From Hansschlegelia beijingensis (GTDB taxonomy: Bacteria > Pseudomonadota > Alphaproteobacteria > Rhizobiales > Methylopilaceae): a stretch of DNA of 64,000 nucleotides. The translations under genes were made by a program, and so were the position numbers. The stretch lies in assembly GCF_014196425.1 (NCBI RefSeq), contig NZ_JACIDR010000001.1, positions 558,001-622,000 of the forward strand, read 5' to 3'. The notes under the pieces are model-generated. The model saw nothing but the letters and a program-made list of their open reading frames with translations, made no database searches and was not told the DNA's origin. Numbering within the stretch: the first letter of the stretch is position 1; each line of letters opens with the position of its first letter. Positions 57,000 to 64,000 of the stretch are shown here, piece after piece.

Positions 57000-57719
57000 G
57001 TGCCGCCAGCCGCCGCCCTCCAGATCGTTCCCAACACGCCCGAACCGGAGGGCAAACGCCGGCAGGTGCGCTTCCGCGGCCGCTCCTTCATGGCGCTGGT
57101 GCTGACGCCCGAACCGCCCACCGAGGACTGGCTGGCCGAGCTCGACGCGCTCGCGGCGCGTTCGCCCGGCTTCTTCGGCGACCGCCCGGTGGTGCTCGAC
57201 GTCTCCGCCATCAAGGCCTCGCCGCGCACGCTCGCGGCGCTGCTCGGCCAGCTCGAGAGCCGCGGCGTGCGGCTGATCGGCGTCGAGGGCTGCGACCCGA
57301 AGTTCCTGGACGGCCCCAACGCCCGGCTCGCCATGCCGGTCGGCGGCCGCGCGGCCGGCGAACTCTCGGCGCCCGAGCCCGGCAGCGTCGCGACCGGCTC
57401 GCTGGTGGTGGAGCAGCCGGTGCGCTCCGGCCAGACCATCTCGTTCAACGGCGACGTGACGATCTGCGGCTCGGTCGCCTCCGGCGCGGAGGTGATCGCC
57501 TCCGGCTCGATCCACGTCTACGGCGCGCTGCGCGGCCGGGCGATCGCGGGCTCCGCCGGCAACGCCAAGGCGCGCATCTTCTGCCGCAAGCTCGACGCCG
57601 AGCTGCTCGCCATCGACGGCGTCTACATGACCACCGAACGCCTTGATCCGAAGCTCAAGGGCAAGGCCGTAAAGGCCTGGCTCGACGGGGAAAACTTGCG
57701 CGTCGACGCGCTCGACTGA
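57000..57719 (+). CDS. minC: Septum site-determining protein MinC
   Basis: A 239-aa inhibitor of FtsZ assembly. The N-terminal MinC_N (about residues 22-110) contains R-F-R-G-R-S-F; the C-terminal right-handed beta helix has G-Q-T-I-S-F-N-G-D-V-T-I-C-G-S-V-A-S-G-A-E-V and H-V-Y-G-A-L-R-G-R-A-x-A-G. The start is a GTG at 57000. It is the first of minCDE, 38 bp before minD. Confidence 0.95.
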   Translation: MPPAAALQIVPNTPEPEGKRRQVRFRGRSFMALVLTPEPPTEDWLAELDALAARSPGFFGDRPVVLDVSAIKASPRTLAALLGQLESRGVRLIGVEGCDPKFLDGPNARLAMPVGGRAAGELSAPEPGSVATGSLVVEQPVRSGQTISFNGDVTICGSVASGAEVIASGSIHVYGALRGRAIAGSAGNAKARIFCRKLDAELLAIDGVYMTTERLDPKLKGKAVKAWLDGENLRVDALD

Positions 57720-57757
57720 CGTGACGCTCCAAACATCCTTTACGGGGAGAATTCCAA

Positions 57758-58573
57758 ATGGCTGAGGTTCTGGTCGTCACGTCGGGCAAGGGAGGCGTCG
57801 GCAAGACCACGTCGACCGCGGCGCTCGGCGCGGCTCTGGCGCAGACCGGGCAAAACGTCGTGGTCATCGACTTCGACGTCGGGCTGCGCAATCTCGACCT
57901 CGTCATGGGGGCCGAGCGGCGGGTGGTGTACGACCTGATCAACGTGGTCCAGGGCGACGCCAACCTCAACCAGGCGCTGATCAAGGACAAGCGGGTCGAT
58001 TCGCTCTCGCTGCTGCCCGCGAGCCAGACCCGCGACAAGGACGCCCTGACCGCCGAAGGCGTCGAGCGCGTCATCAACGAGCTCAAGGGCCGCTTCGACT
58101 GGATCATCTGCGACAGCCCCGCCGGCATCGAGCGCGGCGCCTATTTCGCGATGCGCCACGCGGATCTGGCGGTGATCGTCACCAACCCGGAAGTCTCCAG
58201 CGTCCGCGACAGCGACCGGATCATCGGCCTGCTGGACAGCAAGACCGAGAAGGCCGAGCGCGGCGAGACCATCGAGAAGCTGCTGCTGCTGACGCGCTAC
58301 GACCCGGTGCGGGCCGAGCGCGGCGACATGCTCAAGGTCGACGACGTCCTCGAGATCCTGTCGATCCCGCTGCTCGGCATCATCCCCGAGAGCCCGGAAG
58401 TGCTGAAGGCCTCCAACCTCGGCTCGCCCGTCACCCTGGCCAACCCGATCTCGGCCCCGTCCCGGGCCTATCTGGACGCCGCCCGCAGGCTGAGGGGCGA
58501 GACGATCGAGATGACGGTCCCGACCGAGAAGAGGGGCCTCTTCGGCTCCCTGTTCGGAAGGAGGGCGGCATGA
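57758..58573 (+). CDS. minD: Septum site-determining ATPase MinD
   Basis: A 271-aa membrane-associated ATPase that recruits MinC and is displaced by MinE. It has a deviant Walker A S-G-K-G-G-V-G-K-T near residue 9-17, D-F-D-V-G-L-R-N-L-D, D-S-P-A-G-I-E and an amphipathic C-terminal membrane-targeting helix ending K-R-G-L-F-G-S-L-F-G-R-R. A G-G-G-G-A-G-A site precedes the ATG. It overlaps minE by 4 bp. Confidence 0.97.
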   Translation: MAEVLVVTSGKGGVGKTTSTAALGAALAQTGQNVVVIDFDVGLRNLDLVMGAERRVVYDLINVVQGDANLNQALIKDKRVDSLSLLPASQTRDKDALTAEGVERVINELKGRFDWIICDSPAGIERGAYFAMRHADLAVIVTNPEVSSVRDSDRIIGLLDSKTEKAERGETIEKLLLLTRYDPVRAERGDMLKVDDVLEILSIPLLGIIPESPEVLKASNLGSPVTLANPISAPSRAYLDAARRLRGETIEMTVPTEKRGLFGSLFGRRAA

Positions 58574-58839
58574 GCGTTCTCAAGTTCTTCTCCCGGCGCA
58601 GCTCCGCGCCGGCGGCCCGCGAGCGGCTGCAACTGCTGCTCGCCCATGAGCGGGCGGTGTTCGGCCGCACCGACCTGGTCGCGACGCTGAAGGACGAGAT
58701 CCTCGCGGTGATCGCCAAGCACATCGCGATCGACCCCGAGAAGGTGCGGATCACCACCGACACCAAGGACACGCTGGCGACCCTCGAGGTCGACATCGAG
58801 ATCCGCACGCCCAATGGCGGGCTGAAGCTCGCCGGCTGA
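58570..58839 (+). CDS. minE: Cell-division topological specificity factor MinE
   Basis: An 89-aa protein that drives MinD release and pole-to-pole oscillation. The N-terminal S-V-L-x-F-F-S-R-R-S-S-A membrane-binding stretch, A-x-x-R-L-Q-L-L-L-A-H-E-R and the C-terminal V-D-I-E-I fold are present. Its ATG overlaps the minD stop, giving coupled translation. The length is typical. Confidence 0.96.
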   Translation: MSVLKFFSRRSSAPAARERLQLLLAHERAVFGRTDLVATLKDEILAVIAKHIAIDPEKVRITTDTKDTLATLEVDIEIRTPNGGLKLAG

Positions 58840-58859
58840 GGCGCTTGCCGCAAGGGTCG

Positions 58860-58879
58860 CTTCCCCGGCTTCGGGGAGG
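58860..58879 (+). promoter_or_regulatory. Hairpin that encloses the sulfotransferase ribosome site
   Basis: An 8-bp stem (one G-T wobble) with a GCTT tetraloop. The GGGGAGG Shine-Dalgarno (58873-58879) forms its 3' arm, 4 bp before the ATG at 58884. It could lower translation or act as a weak terminator for minCDE; there is no T tract. Confidence 0.45.
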
Positions 58880-58883
58880 CGTT

Positions 58884-59852
58884 ATGATCGCGGCGGGGAG
58901 AAACGCCTTGCCGACGATCTTCGATCTGCAGAGCCGTCCGCTCGACGCGCTCAGGGGCCTGATGGGCCGAGCGCCGCGCGAGGCCGTCCGCGGCGACGGG
59001 CCGGACTTCTTCTGCGTCGGGCTGCAGAAGGCCGGCACGCAGTGGCTCTACGACCAGCTGCAGCTCCATCCGGACTTCTGGATGCCGCCCTTCAAGGAGC
59101 TGCATTACTTCGACCGGACGTTCCCGACCGGCCGGATCGCGCACGCGACCCAGCGCTTCCTCACCGATCCTGAGCGCTATGCGCGCACGCGCCGCCGGCG
59201 CGGCCTGAAGCCGCTCGACGCCCGTGACAAGGCCTTCTTCCGCAAGGTCGCGGCGCTCGCGGACAAGCCCAAGGACCTCGACGCCTATGCGGATCTGTTC
59301 GCCGACAAGGCGGATCAGATCTCGGGCGACATCACGCCCGGCTATTCCTCGCTGGCGAACCCGGTCATCCGGCAGCTCGCGCGGCGGTTCCCGTCCGCGA
59401 AGGTCGTGCTGCTGCTGCGCGATCCCGTCGAGCGGGCGTGGTCGGCCTGGCGGATGGCGCTCGCGGGAAACGACGACGCGGCCGAGCGCGAGCAGGACCT
59501 CGCGGCGGTCACGGCCTTCCTCGACCGGCCGGGGGTGATCCACCGGTCCTATCCGACGCGGATCGCCGCCAAATGGAGCAAGCGCTTCGACGGCCGCTTC
59601 CGCTTCTTCTTCCTCGACGACATCGCCGCCGAGCCCGAGGCCACGCGCGCCGAGATCCTGGGGTTTCTTGGCGCGGCCGCCGCGAAGCCGTCCGGCGTCC
59701 GCCCGGATTTCAACCGCAAGGCGAAGCCGAAGCCGCCTTTCCGCTCCGAGCCGATCCAGGCGCTGATGCGCGAGCGGTTCGCCGAGGAGCGCGAACGCTG
59801 CGCCCGCATGTTTGGAGGGGCGGCGACCGAGTGGCCGAACGCCTCCTACTGA
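58884..59852 (+). CDS. Sulfotransferase-family protein
   Basis: A 322-aa protein with the PAPS-binding motifs of the sulfotransferase superfamily: G-L-Q-K-A-G-T-Q-W near residues 46-54 (5'-phosphosulfate loop) and L-L-R-D-P-V-E-R-A-W-S-A-W near 178 (3'-phosphate). It would transfer sulfate from PAPS to a sugar or other acceptor; the acceptor is unknown. It follows minE by 44 bp and may ride on its transcript; the link to division is unclear. The ATG at 58884 is used, since the preceding 13 codons cover the hairpin. Confidence 0.85.
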   Translation: MIAAGRNALPTIFDLQSRPLDALRGLMGRAPREAVRGDGPDFFCVGLQKAGTQWLYDQLQLHPDFWMPPFKELHYFDRTFPTGRIAHATQRFLTDPERYARTRRRRGLKPLDARDKAFFRKVAALADKPKDLDAYADLFADKADQISGDITPGYSSLANPVIRQLARRFPSAKVVLLLRDPVERAWSAWRMALAGNDDAAEREQDLAAVTAFLDRPGVIHRSYPTRIAAKWSKRFDGRFRFFFLDDIAAEPEATRAEILGFLGAAAAKPSGVRPDFNRKAKPKPPFRSEPIQALMRERFAEERERCARMFGGAATEWPNASY

Positions 59853-59964
59853 GCTTCGCCGGGCCCCGCGTCGCTTCGACACGTCTTAAGCGATCTGCTA
59901 CCCGTCCTGCCGAAAATAACGAATCAGGCCTCACGGGGCCGGCGGCGAAAGGGTCGGGGGGACC

Positions 59965-60198
59965 ATGAGCGACCTGGAGCTTGAAGCAGCGCTGGCCGGC
60001 ATTCTGGCGCGCCTGTCCGACGGCGACGACCCGGCGCTCGCGGACCGGGCGATCGACCTCCTGCTCAACCGCATCGGCGACGATCAGGCGGCCCGCATGG
60101 CGGCGATCAAGCGGCTCACGCGCGACCTGCTGGCGGCGGCGCCCGCCGAGGACGAGGCATCCGAGATCGAGCCTGCGCGCGCACGCAGCAAGGCCTGA
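59965..60198 (+). CDS. Small acidic helical protein
   Basis: A 77-aa acidic protein, predicted helical (L-E-L-E-A-A-L-A-G-I-L-A-R-L), with a G-G-G-G-G-G-A-C-C region before the ATG serving as a weak ribosome site. No family is recognised. It ends 11 bp before the convergent heme oxygenase. It could be a genuine small gene; the evidence is start context plus codon pattern only. Confidence 0.6.
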   Translation: MSDLELEAALAGILARLSDGDDPALADRAIDLLLNRIGDDQAARMAAIKRLTRDLLAAAPAEDEASEIEPARARSKA

Positions 60199-60208
60199 TC
60201 GCGCGCCG

Positions 60209-60820
60209 TCAGGCGGGCGTGAGGCTGGTCGTCATCGCGTCGCTCACGAAACCGAACGCCGCAAGCGCCCCCGCCAGCACCGCGTCTTCTTCTTCGGCCG
60301 GCACCGGGGCGGCGTCGAGCCGGCTCCGGAAGCTGCGCCAGAACGCGCCGAGGCCTTCGGGCGGAGGGGCGAGGTGGCGCGCGCCGAAGGCGGCGTTCAG
60401 GCCGAGGCGGTCGGCCGTCGCGGCGAGCACCGCCCCGCCGAGCCGGGAGCCCTCCGCCACATAGAGCCAGCCCAGCCCTTCCGCGGAGGTCGCCCGGAGG
60501 CGCGGAACGGCCCGCAGCGGAGGCGCCCCGAGGTCCTCGGCGTCGGCGTTCACCGCGCGGAGCCGCGAGGAGCCGGAGAGCCGGGGCAGCCAGCTCGCCA
60601 GCACCGGATCGTGATAGAGGTCTTCGACGTGGTGCAGAAAGCTTCGCTGGGCCGAGAGAAAACCGGCGAAACGCGCGCGGTCCCGGAACGGCTCGGCCGC
60701 CATGATCCGGCGGTCCAGGCCGGCGTGGGAGGCGGCCGTGTCACGGCGAAGCCGGGCGGCGCGGCCGGCGTTCGGGTAGGCAGGACACGTCAAATCAGGT
60801 TTTCCATATCGGCGTACCAT
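60209..60820 (-). CDS. Biliverdin-producing heme oxygenase
   Basis: A 203-aa enzyme of the bacterial heme oxygenase (BphO/HemO-like) family, opening heme to biliverdin, CO and iron. The proximal His is H32 in T-A-A-S-H-A-G-L-D; the distal-helix region has G-W-L-Y-V-A-E-G-S-R-L-G-G near residue 115. It is divergent from the bacteriophytochrome, whose chromophore it supplies. The ATG at 60820 is used; an in-frame start at 60865 leaves almost no intergenic space. The N-terminal ~20 residues are variable. Confidence 0.85.
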   Translation of the reverse strand: MVRRYGKPDLTCPAYPNAGRAARLRRDTAASHAGLDRRIMAAEPFRDRARFAGFLSAQRSFLHHVEDLYHDPVLASWLPRLSGSSRLRAVNADAEDLGAPPLRAVPRLRATSAEGLGWLYVAEGSRLGGAVLAATADRLGLNAAFGARHLAPPPEGLGAFWRSFRSRLDAAPVPAEEEDAVLAGALAAFGFVSDAMTTSLTPA

Positions 60821-60867
60821 GCCATAGCTCGCGGCGGGGAGCTGTCCAAGCCGGAGACCCGTCACCT

Positions 60868-63024
60868 TTGAGCAGTCCCGACCTGACGGCGTGCGACCGG
60901 GAACCCATACACGTTCCGGGCGCGATCCAACCCCATGGCCTTCTTCTCGCGCTGGACGGCGATCAGAACGCGGTCGCGGGCGCCGGCGACATCCAGGACG
61001 TGCTCGGCGTCGGCGACTGGCTCGGCAAATCCGCGACCGAGCTGCTTGGCCTCGAGATCGTCGACGCTCTGCCGGCCGCCTCGGCGGCGCGCTCCGGCGC
61101 GGCCTGCATCGGCGTGTTGCGCGGGCCGTCGGGCGCGCTCTTCGACGTCAGCGCGCAGCGATCCGGCGACCTCACCATGGTGGAGCTCGAGCCCGCCGGC
61201 CCCGACGGCGCGCGGCTGGGCGTGGTGCTCGGGGATCTCGAAGCGGCTGCGTCCGAGTTCGAGCGGGCTTCCACGGTGGAGCAGCTGTGCGGGTTTGCGG
61301 CCGCCGAGTTCCGGCGTCTCACCGGCTTTGACCGGGTGATGATCTACCAGTTCCTCGACGACGATTCCGGTTCGGTCGTCGGCGAGGACCGGCGCGAAGG
61401 TCTCCGCTCGTTCCTGAATCATCGCTTCCCGGCTTCCGACATCCCGCGGCAGGCGCGCGCGCTCTATCTCCGCAACCCGATCCGCGTGATTCCGGACGTC
61501 GACTACACGCCGGCGCCCCTTCAGCCCGCGACCCTCGGCGGCGAGCCGATCGACCTCAGCGACGTCGCGCTTCGCAGCGTCTCGCCGATCCACCTCCAGT
61601 ATCTGCGCAACATGGGCGTGCGCGCCTCGGCGTCGGTCTCGATCGTCAAGGACGGGGTCCTGTGGGGGCTGGTGGCCTGCCACAACGAGACCCCCCTGCA
61701 CATTCCGTTCGCGCGGCGCGCCGCCTGCCGGGCGCTCGCCGGAATGCTCGGACGGCAGATCCGGGCCAAGGACGAGAGCGACGCGTTCCGCGAGCGCGTG
61801 CGGCTGCGGGGCTTCCAGGACGATCTCGTGGCGCTGCTGTCGCGGGAGGGGTCGCTCGACGCCGCGATCTCCAACCATGTGGCCGAAATCCGCCGTGCGC
61901 TCGGGGGCGACGGCGTGGCGATCCTGCGCGGCGGCGATCTGCTGACCAATGGCCGCTGCCCGGCCGAGGAGCAGATCCGCGCGCTCGCCGCCTGGGCGCT
62001 CAACCGTAGCGCCGACCAGGTGTTCAGCACCGCGCGGCTTGCTGAGCTGCTGCCTGACGCGGCGGCCTACCGGCACGCCGCGAGCGGCCTGCTCGCCATC
62101 ACGCTCTCGCTCAGCGAGCCCTGGATCGTGATGTGGTTCCGCGCGGAGGAGATCGAGGTCGTCGAGTGGGCCGGAAACCCCCACAAGGACGTTGCGAAAG
62201 GACCGGAGGAGGCGCTGACGCCGCGCGCCTCGTTCGAGAGCTGGCGCGAGACGGTGCGCGGGCGCGCGCGGCGCTGGACCGGTCCTGAAATAGAGGCCGC
62301 GGGTCGGCTGCGGGCCGCCGTCACCGAGGTCTGGCAGTCGCGCCGGCTGCGCGACCTGAACCGTCGCCTGGTGGCCGCGCTCGACGAAAAGGACCTGCTG
62401 ATCCAGCAAAAGGACTTCCTGGTCGGCGAGGTCAATCACCGCGTCCAGAACAGTCTTCAGCTGGTGTCGAGCTTTCTGGCGCTGCAGGCTCGCGCGTCCG
62501 ATCAGCCGGGGCTCGCCCCCGCGCTGGACGAGGCGCGCCGCCGGCTCACCGCGGTCGCGCTCGTGCATCGCCGGCTCTACCGCGCCGACCAGGTCCGCTC
62601 GGTGGACGCCGCCCGCTATGTCGAGGAGCTGGTCCACGACATCGCGGCCTCGATCGGCGACGACTGGGCGCGCCAGATGTCGCTCGACGTCGCGCCCGTC
62701 CTGGTTCCGACCGACCGCGCGATCAGCCTTGGGCTGGTGCTCACCGAGCTCGTGATCAACGCCACCAAATACGCCTATGGGGGCGCGGCCGGCCCGCTCG
62801 CGATCTCGCTCGTCGAGGATCGGGCGCGGCTCCGGCTTTCGGTCGCGGACCAGGGCGTTGGGGCGCAGGATCAGTCCAAGCAGGGTTTTGGCACGCGCAT
62901 GATCGCCGCGCTGGTCAGGCAGCTCGAGGGCGAGCTCGTCCAGGAAGACAACCGGCCGGGCCTCAAGGTCACGCTGGTCGCGCCCGTGGCGGCCGACGCC
63001 GCGCTCGCGCCGCACGGCGTCTGA
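60868..63024 (+). CDS. bphP: Bacteriophytochrome sensor histidine kinase
   Basis: A 718-aa red/far-red photoreceptor kinase. Cys9 in C-D-R-E-P-I-H-V-P-G-A-I-Q-P-H-G is the likely biliverdin-attachment cysteine of the PAS2 region; the GAF domain has the P-A-S-D-I-P motif and P-I-H-L-Q-Y-L; a PHY domain covers about 320-500; the kinase is of HisKA_2 type with V-N-H-R-V-Q-N-S-L (His524) and E-L-V-I-N-A-T-K-Y-A. It lacks a receiver domain. The start is TTG at 60868. It is divergent from heme oxygenase, and a hybrid kinase lies just downstream on the opposite strand. Confidence 0.93.
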   Translation: MSSPDLTACDREPIHVPGAIQPHGLLLALDGDQNAVAGAGDIQDVLGVGDWLGKSATELLGLEIVDALPAASAARSGAACIGVLRGPSGALFDVSAQRSGDLTMVELEPAGPDGARLGVVLGDLEAAASEFERASTVEQLCGFAAAEFRRLTGFDRVMIYQFLDDDSGSVVGEDRREGLRSFLNHRFPASDIPRQARALYLRNPIRVIPDVDYTPAPLQPATLGGEPIDLSDVALRSVSPIHLQYLRNMGVRASASVSIVKDGVLWGLVACHNETPLHIPFARRAACRALAGMLGRQIRAKDESDAFRERVRLRGFQDDLVALLSREGSLDAAISNHVAEIRRALGGDGVAILRGGDLLTNGRCPAEEQIRALAAWALNRSADQVFSTARLAELLPDAAAYRHAASGLLAITLSLSEPWIVMWFRAEEIEVVEWAGNPHKDVAKGPEEALTPRASFESWRETVRGRARRWTGPEIEAAGRLRAAVTEVWQSRRLRDLNRRLVAALDEKDLLIQQKDFLVGEVNHRVQNSLQLVSSFLALQARASDQPGLAPALDEARRRLTAVALVHRRLYRADQVRSVDAARYVEELVHDIAASIGDDWARQMSLDVAPVLVPTDRAISLGLVLTELVINATKYAYGGAAGPLAISLVEDRARLRLSVADQGVGAQDQSKQGFGTRMIAALVRQLEGELVQEDNRPGLKVTLVAPVAADAALAPHGV

Positions 63025-63037
63025 CGCCGCGGCGGTT

Positions 63038-64000
63038 TCAGCCGGCCGCGTCGTCCAGCACCGCCCGCACGCGGCCGGCGAGATTGTTGAACGTGAACGG
63101 CTTGCTGATCAGCTCCACGCCCGGGTCGAGCCGGCCGTGATGCACGATGGCGTCGCGCGCATAGCCGGAGGCGAACAGCACCTTGAGCGACGGCCGCAGC
63201 GCGCGCGCCCGCTCCGCGAGCGCCGCGCCCGTCATTCCGCTTGGCAGCACGACGTCGGTGAACAGCAGGTCCACCCGGCCGTCCTGGCGCTCCAGCAGCC
63301 GGAGCGCGGAGGGCCCGTCATGCGCCTCCAGCACATGGTAGCCGAGGTCGCGCAGCACGCCGACGGAATAGGCGCGGACATGGTCGTCGTCCTCGCAGAC
63401 CAGGATGGTCTCGCCGCCGCCGCGCCGGGTCTCGACCGGCTCCGGCTGCGTCTCCCCGGGATCGCGCTCATCCTGTCCGACAAGACGCGGCAGGTAGATC
63501 CGCACGGTGGCGCCGCCGCCGAGCTCTGAAATCGCCTTCACATAGCCGCCGGACTGCCGGACGAAGCCGTACACCATCGAAAGCCCGAGCCCGGTGCCCT
63601 TGCCGACCTCCTTGGTGGTGAAGAACGGCTCGAAGGCCCGCTCCAGCACGTCGCGCGCCATGCCCACGCCGGTGTCGGCGACGCTGATCGTGACGTATTC
63701 GCCGGGCGCTATGTCGCGTGTCCTCGCGTCGACCTTCTCGTTCGCCGTTTCGATGGTCAGCCTGCCGCCTTCCGGCATGGCGTCGCGGGCGTTGATGGCG
63801 AGGTTGAGCAGGGCGTTCTCGAGCTGGTTCGGGTCGACCTCGACCCGCCAGAGATTGGGCGCCGGCGCGATCGCGATCTCGACGATCTCGCCGAGCGTGC
63901 GGCCGAGAAGCTCGGACATGCCCGCGATCAGCCCGTTGACGTCCGTCGGCTTCGGCTGGAGCGGCTGGCGCCGGGAGAAGGCGAGCAGGCGCTGCGTGAG
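63038..64000 (-). CDS. Hybrid sensor histidine kinase, C-terminal part (5' end off window)
   Basis: 320 codons of a larger minus-strand gene. Sequence entering from the right edge reads L-T-Q-R-L-L-A-F-S-R-R-Q-P-L, the end of a HisKA dimerisation helix, then a HATPase domain (N-A-R-D-A-M-P-E-G-G, D-T-G-V-G-M, G-T-G-L-G-L-S-M-V-Y-G) and a C-terminal receiver domain with D-L-L-F-T-D-V-V-L-P and S-K-P-F. It would act as a kinase with an attached phospho-acceptor, possibly in the phytochrome pathway, since its stop faces the bphP stop at 14 bp. The sensory N-terminus is not visible. Confidence 0.9.
   Translation of the reverse strand, partial: LTQRLLAFSRRQPLQPKPTDVNGLIAGMSELLGRTLGEIVEIAIAPAPNLWRVEVDPNQLENALLNLAINARDAMPEGGRLTIETANEKVDARTRDIAPGEYVTISVADTGVGMARDVLERAFEPFFTTKEVGKGTGLGLSMVYGFVRQSGGYVKAISELGGGATVRIYLPRLVGQDERDPGETQPEPVETRRGGGETILVCEDDDHVRAYSVGVLRDLGYHVLEAHDGPSALRLLERQDGRVDLLFTDVVLPSGMTGAALAERARALRPSLKVLFASGYARDAIVHHGRLDPGVELISKPFTFNNLAGRVRAVLDDAAG

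Overview
The window is GC-rich chromosomal DNA from an alphaproteobacterium, most likely of the order Hyphomicrobiales (Rhizobiales). Supporting features are a MucR/Ros regulator, DUF6456, DUF1491, DUF2336 and DUF5330 proteins, EcfG-type general-stress promoters, CtrA-like TTAA-N7-TTAAC boxes, a coenzyme-B12 methylmalonyl-CoA mutase with MeaB, and a bacteriophytochrome. I cannot name the genus. Most of the window is densely packed core or housekeeping sequence. Foreign-looking DNA is confined to the left end and to one gene near 47.7-50.6 kb.

Layout. 1-5273 (minus): the first ~1757 codons of a giant secreted glycine-rich autotransporter-like protein with about 16 copies of an A-Q-S-I-G-G-G-G repeat; its C-terminus lies off the left edge. 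5.3-8.7 kb: a gene-remnant zone (17-nt G tract, scrap of a LigD-like DNA ligase, scrap of an FAD-dependent oxidoreductase), then a 650-aa tyrosine recombinase next to the 3' end of tRNA-Gln(TTG), the usual signature of an integrated element. 8.7-31 kb: metabolic and envelope genes (MBL hydrolase, DUF1499, class III aminotransferase, extensin-like protein, dxs, GGDEF cyclase, cupin/AraC pair, meaB, csbD-like gene, mutB/mutA, small beta-barrel protein, M20 peptidase, HerA-like ATPase, DUF2267, DUF4332, folP, sodB).

31-47.7 kb: proline-rich membrane protein, oligopeptidase B, mucR, divergent DUF6477-like and DUF6456 genes around an imperfect palindrome, sufE, DUF5330, a DivJ/PleC-like sensor kinase followed by a peptidoglycan-binding membrane protein, DUF1491, DUF2336, a small protein coupled to a lipoprotein, and an operon of a bifunctional class A PBP with DUF1214 and DUF1254 proteins, then a YcgN-type Cys-cluster protein. 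47.7-50.6 kb: a single large PHP-nuclease/SMC-like ATPase fusion (TrlF-like), with base and codon usage unlike its neighbours; this is the best candidate for a little-described, probably anti-mobile-element, system. 50.8-64 kb: HTH/coiled-coil protein, an FbpCAB ferric-iron ABC transporter with an Irr-type ICE-like site, DsbA-like protein, minCDE preceded by a CtrA-like box, a sulfotransferase, divergent heme oxygenase and bacteriophytochrome kinase (biliverdin supply and photoreceptor), and the 3' part of a hybrid histidine kinase running off the right edge.

Regulatory sites read directly from sequence include one perfect (GGAAC-N16-CGTT) and one near-perfect EcfG promoter, three CtrA-like boxes, one ICE-like iron site and several intrinsic terminators. 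No CRISPR array, rRNA or insertion sequence was seen.
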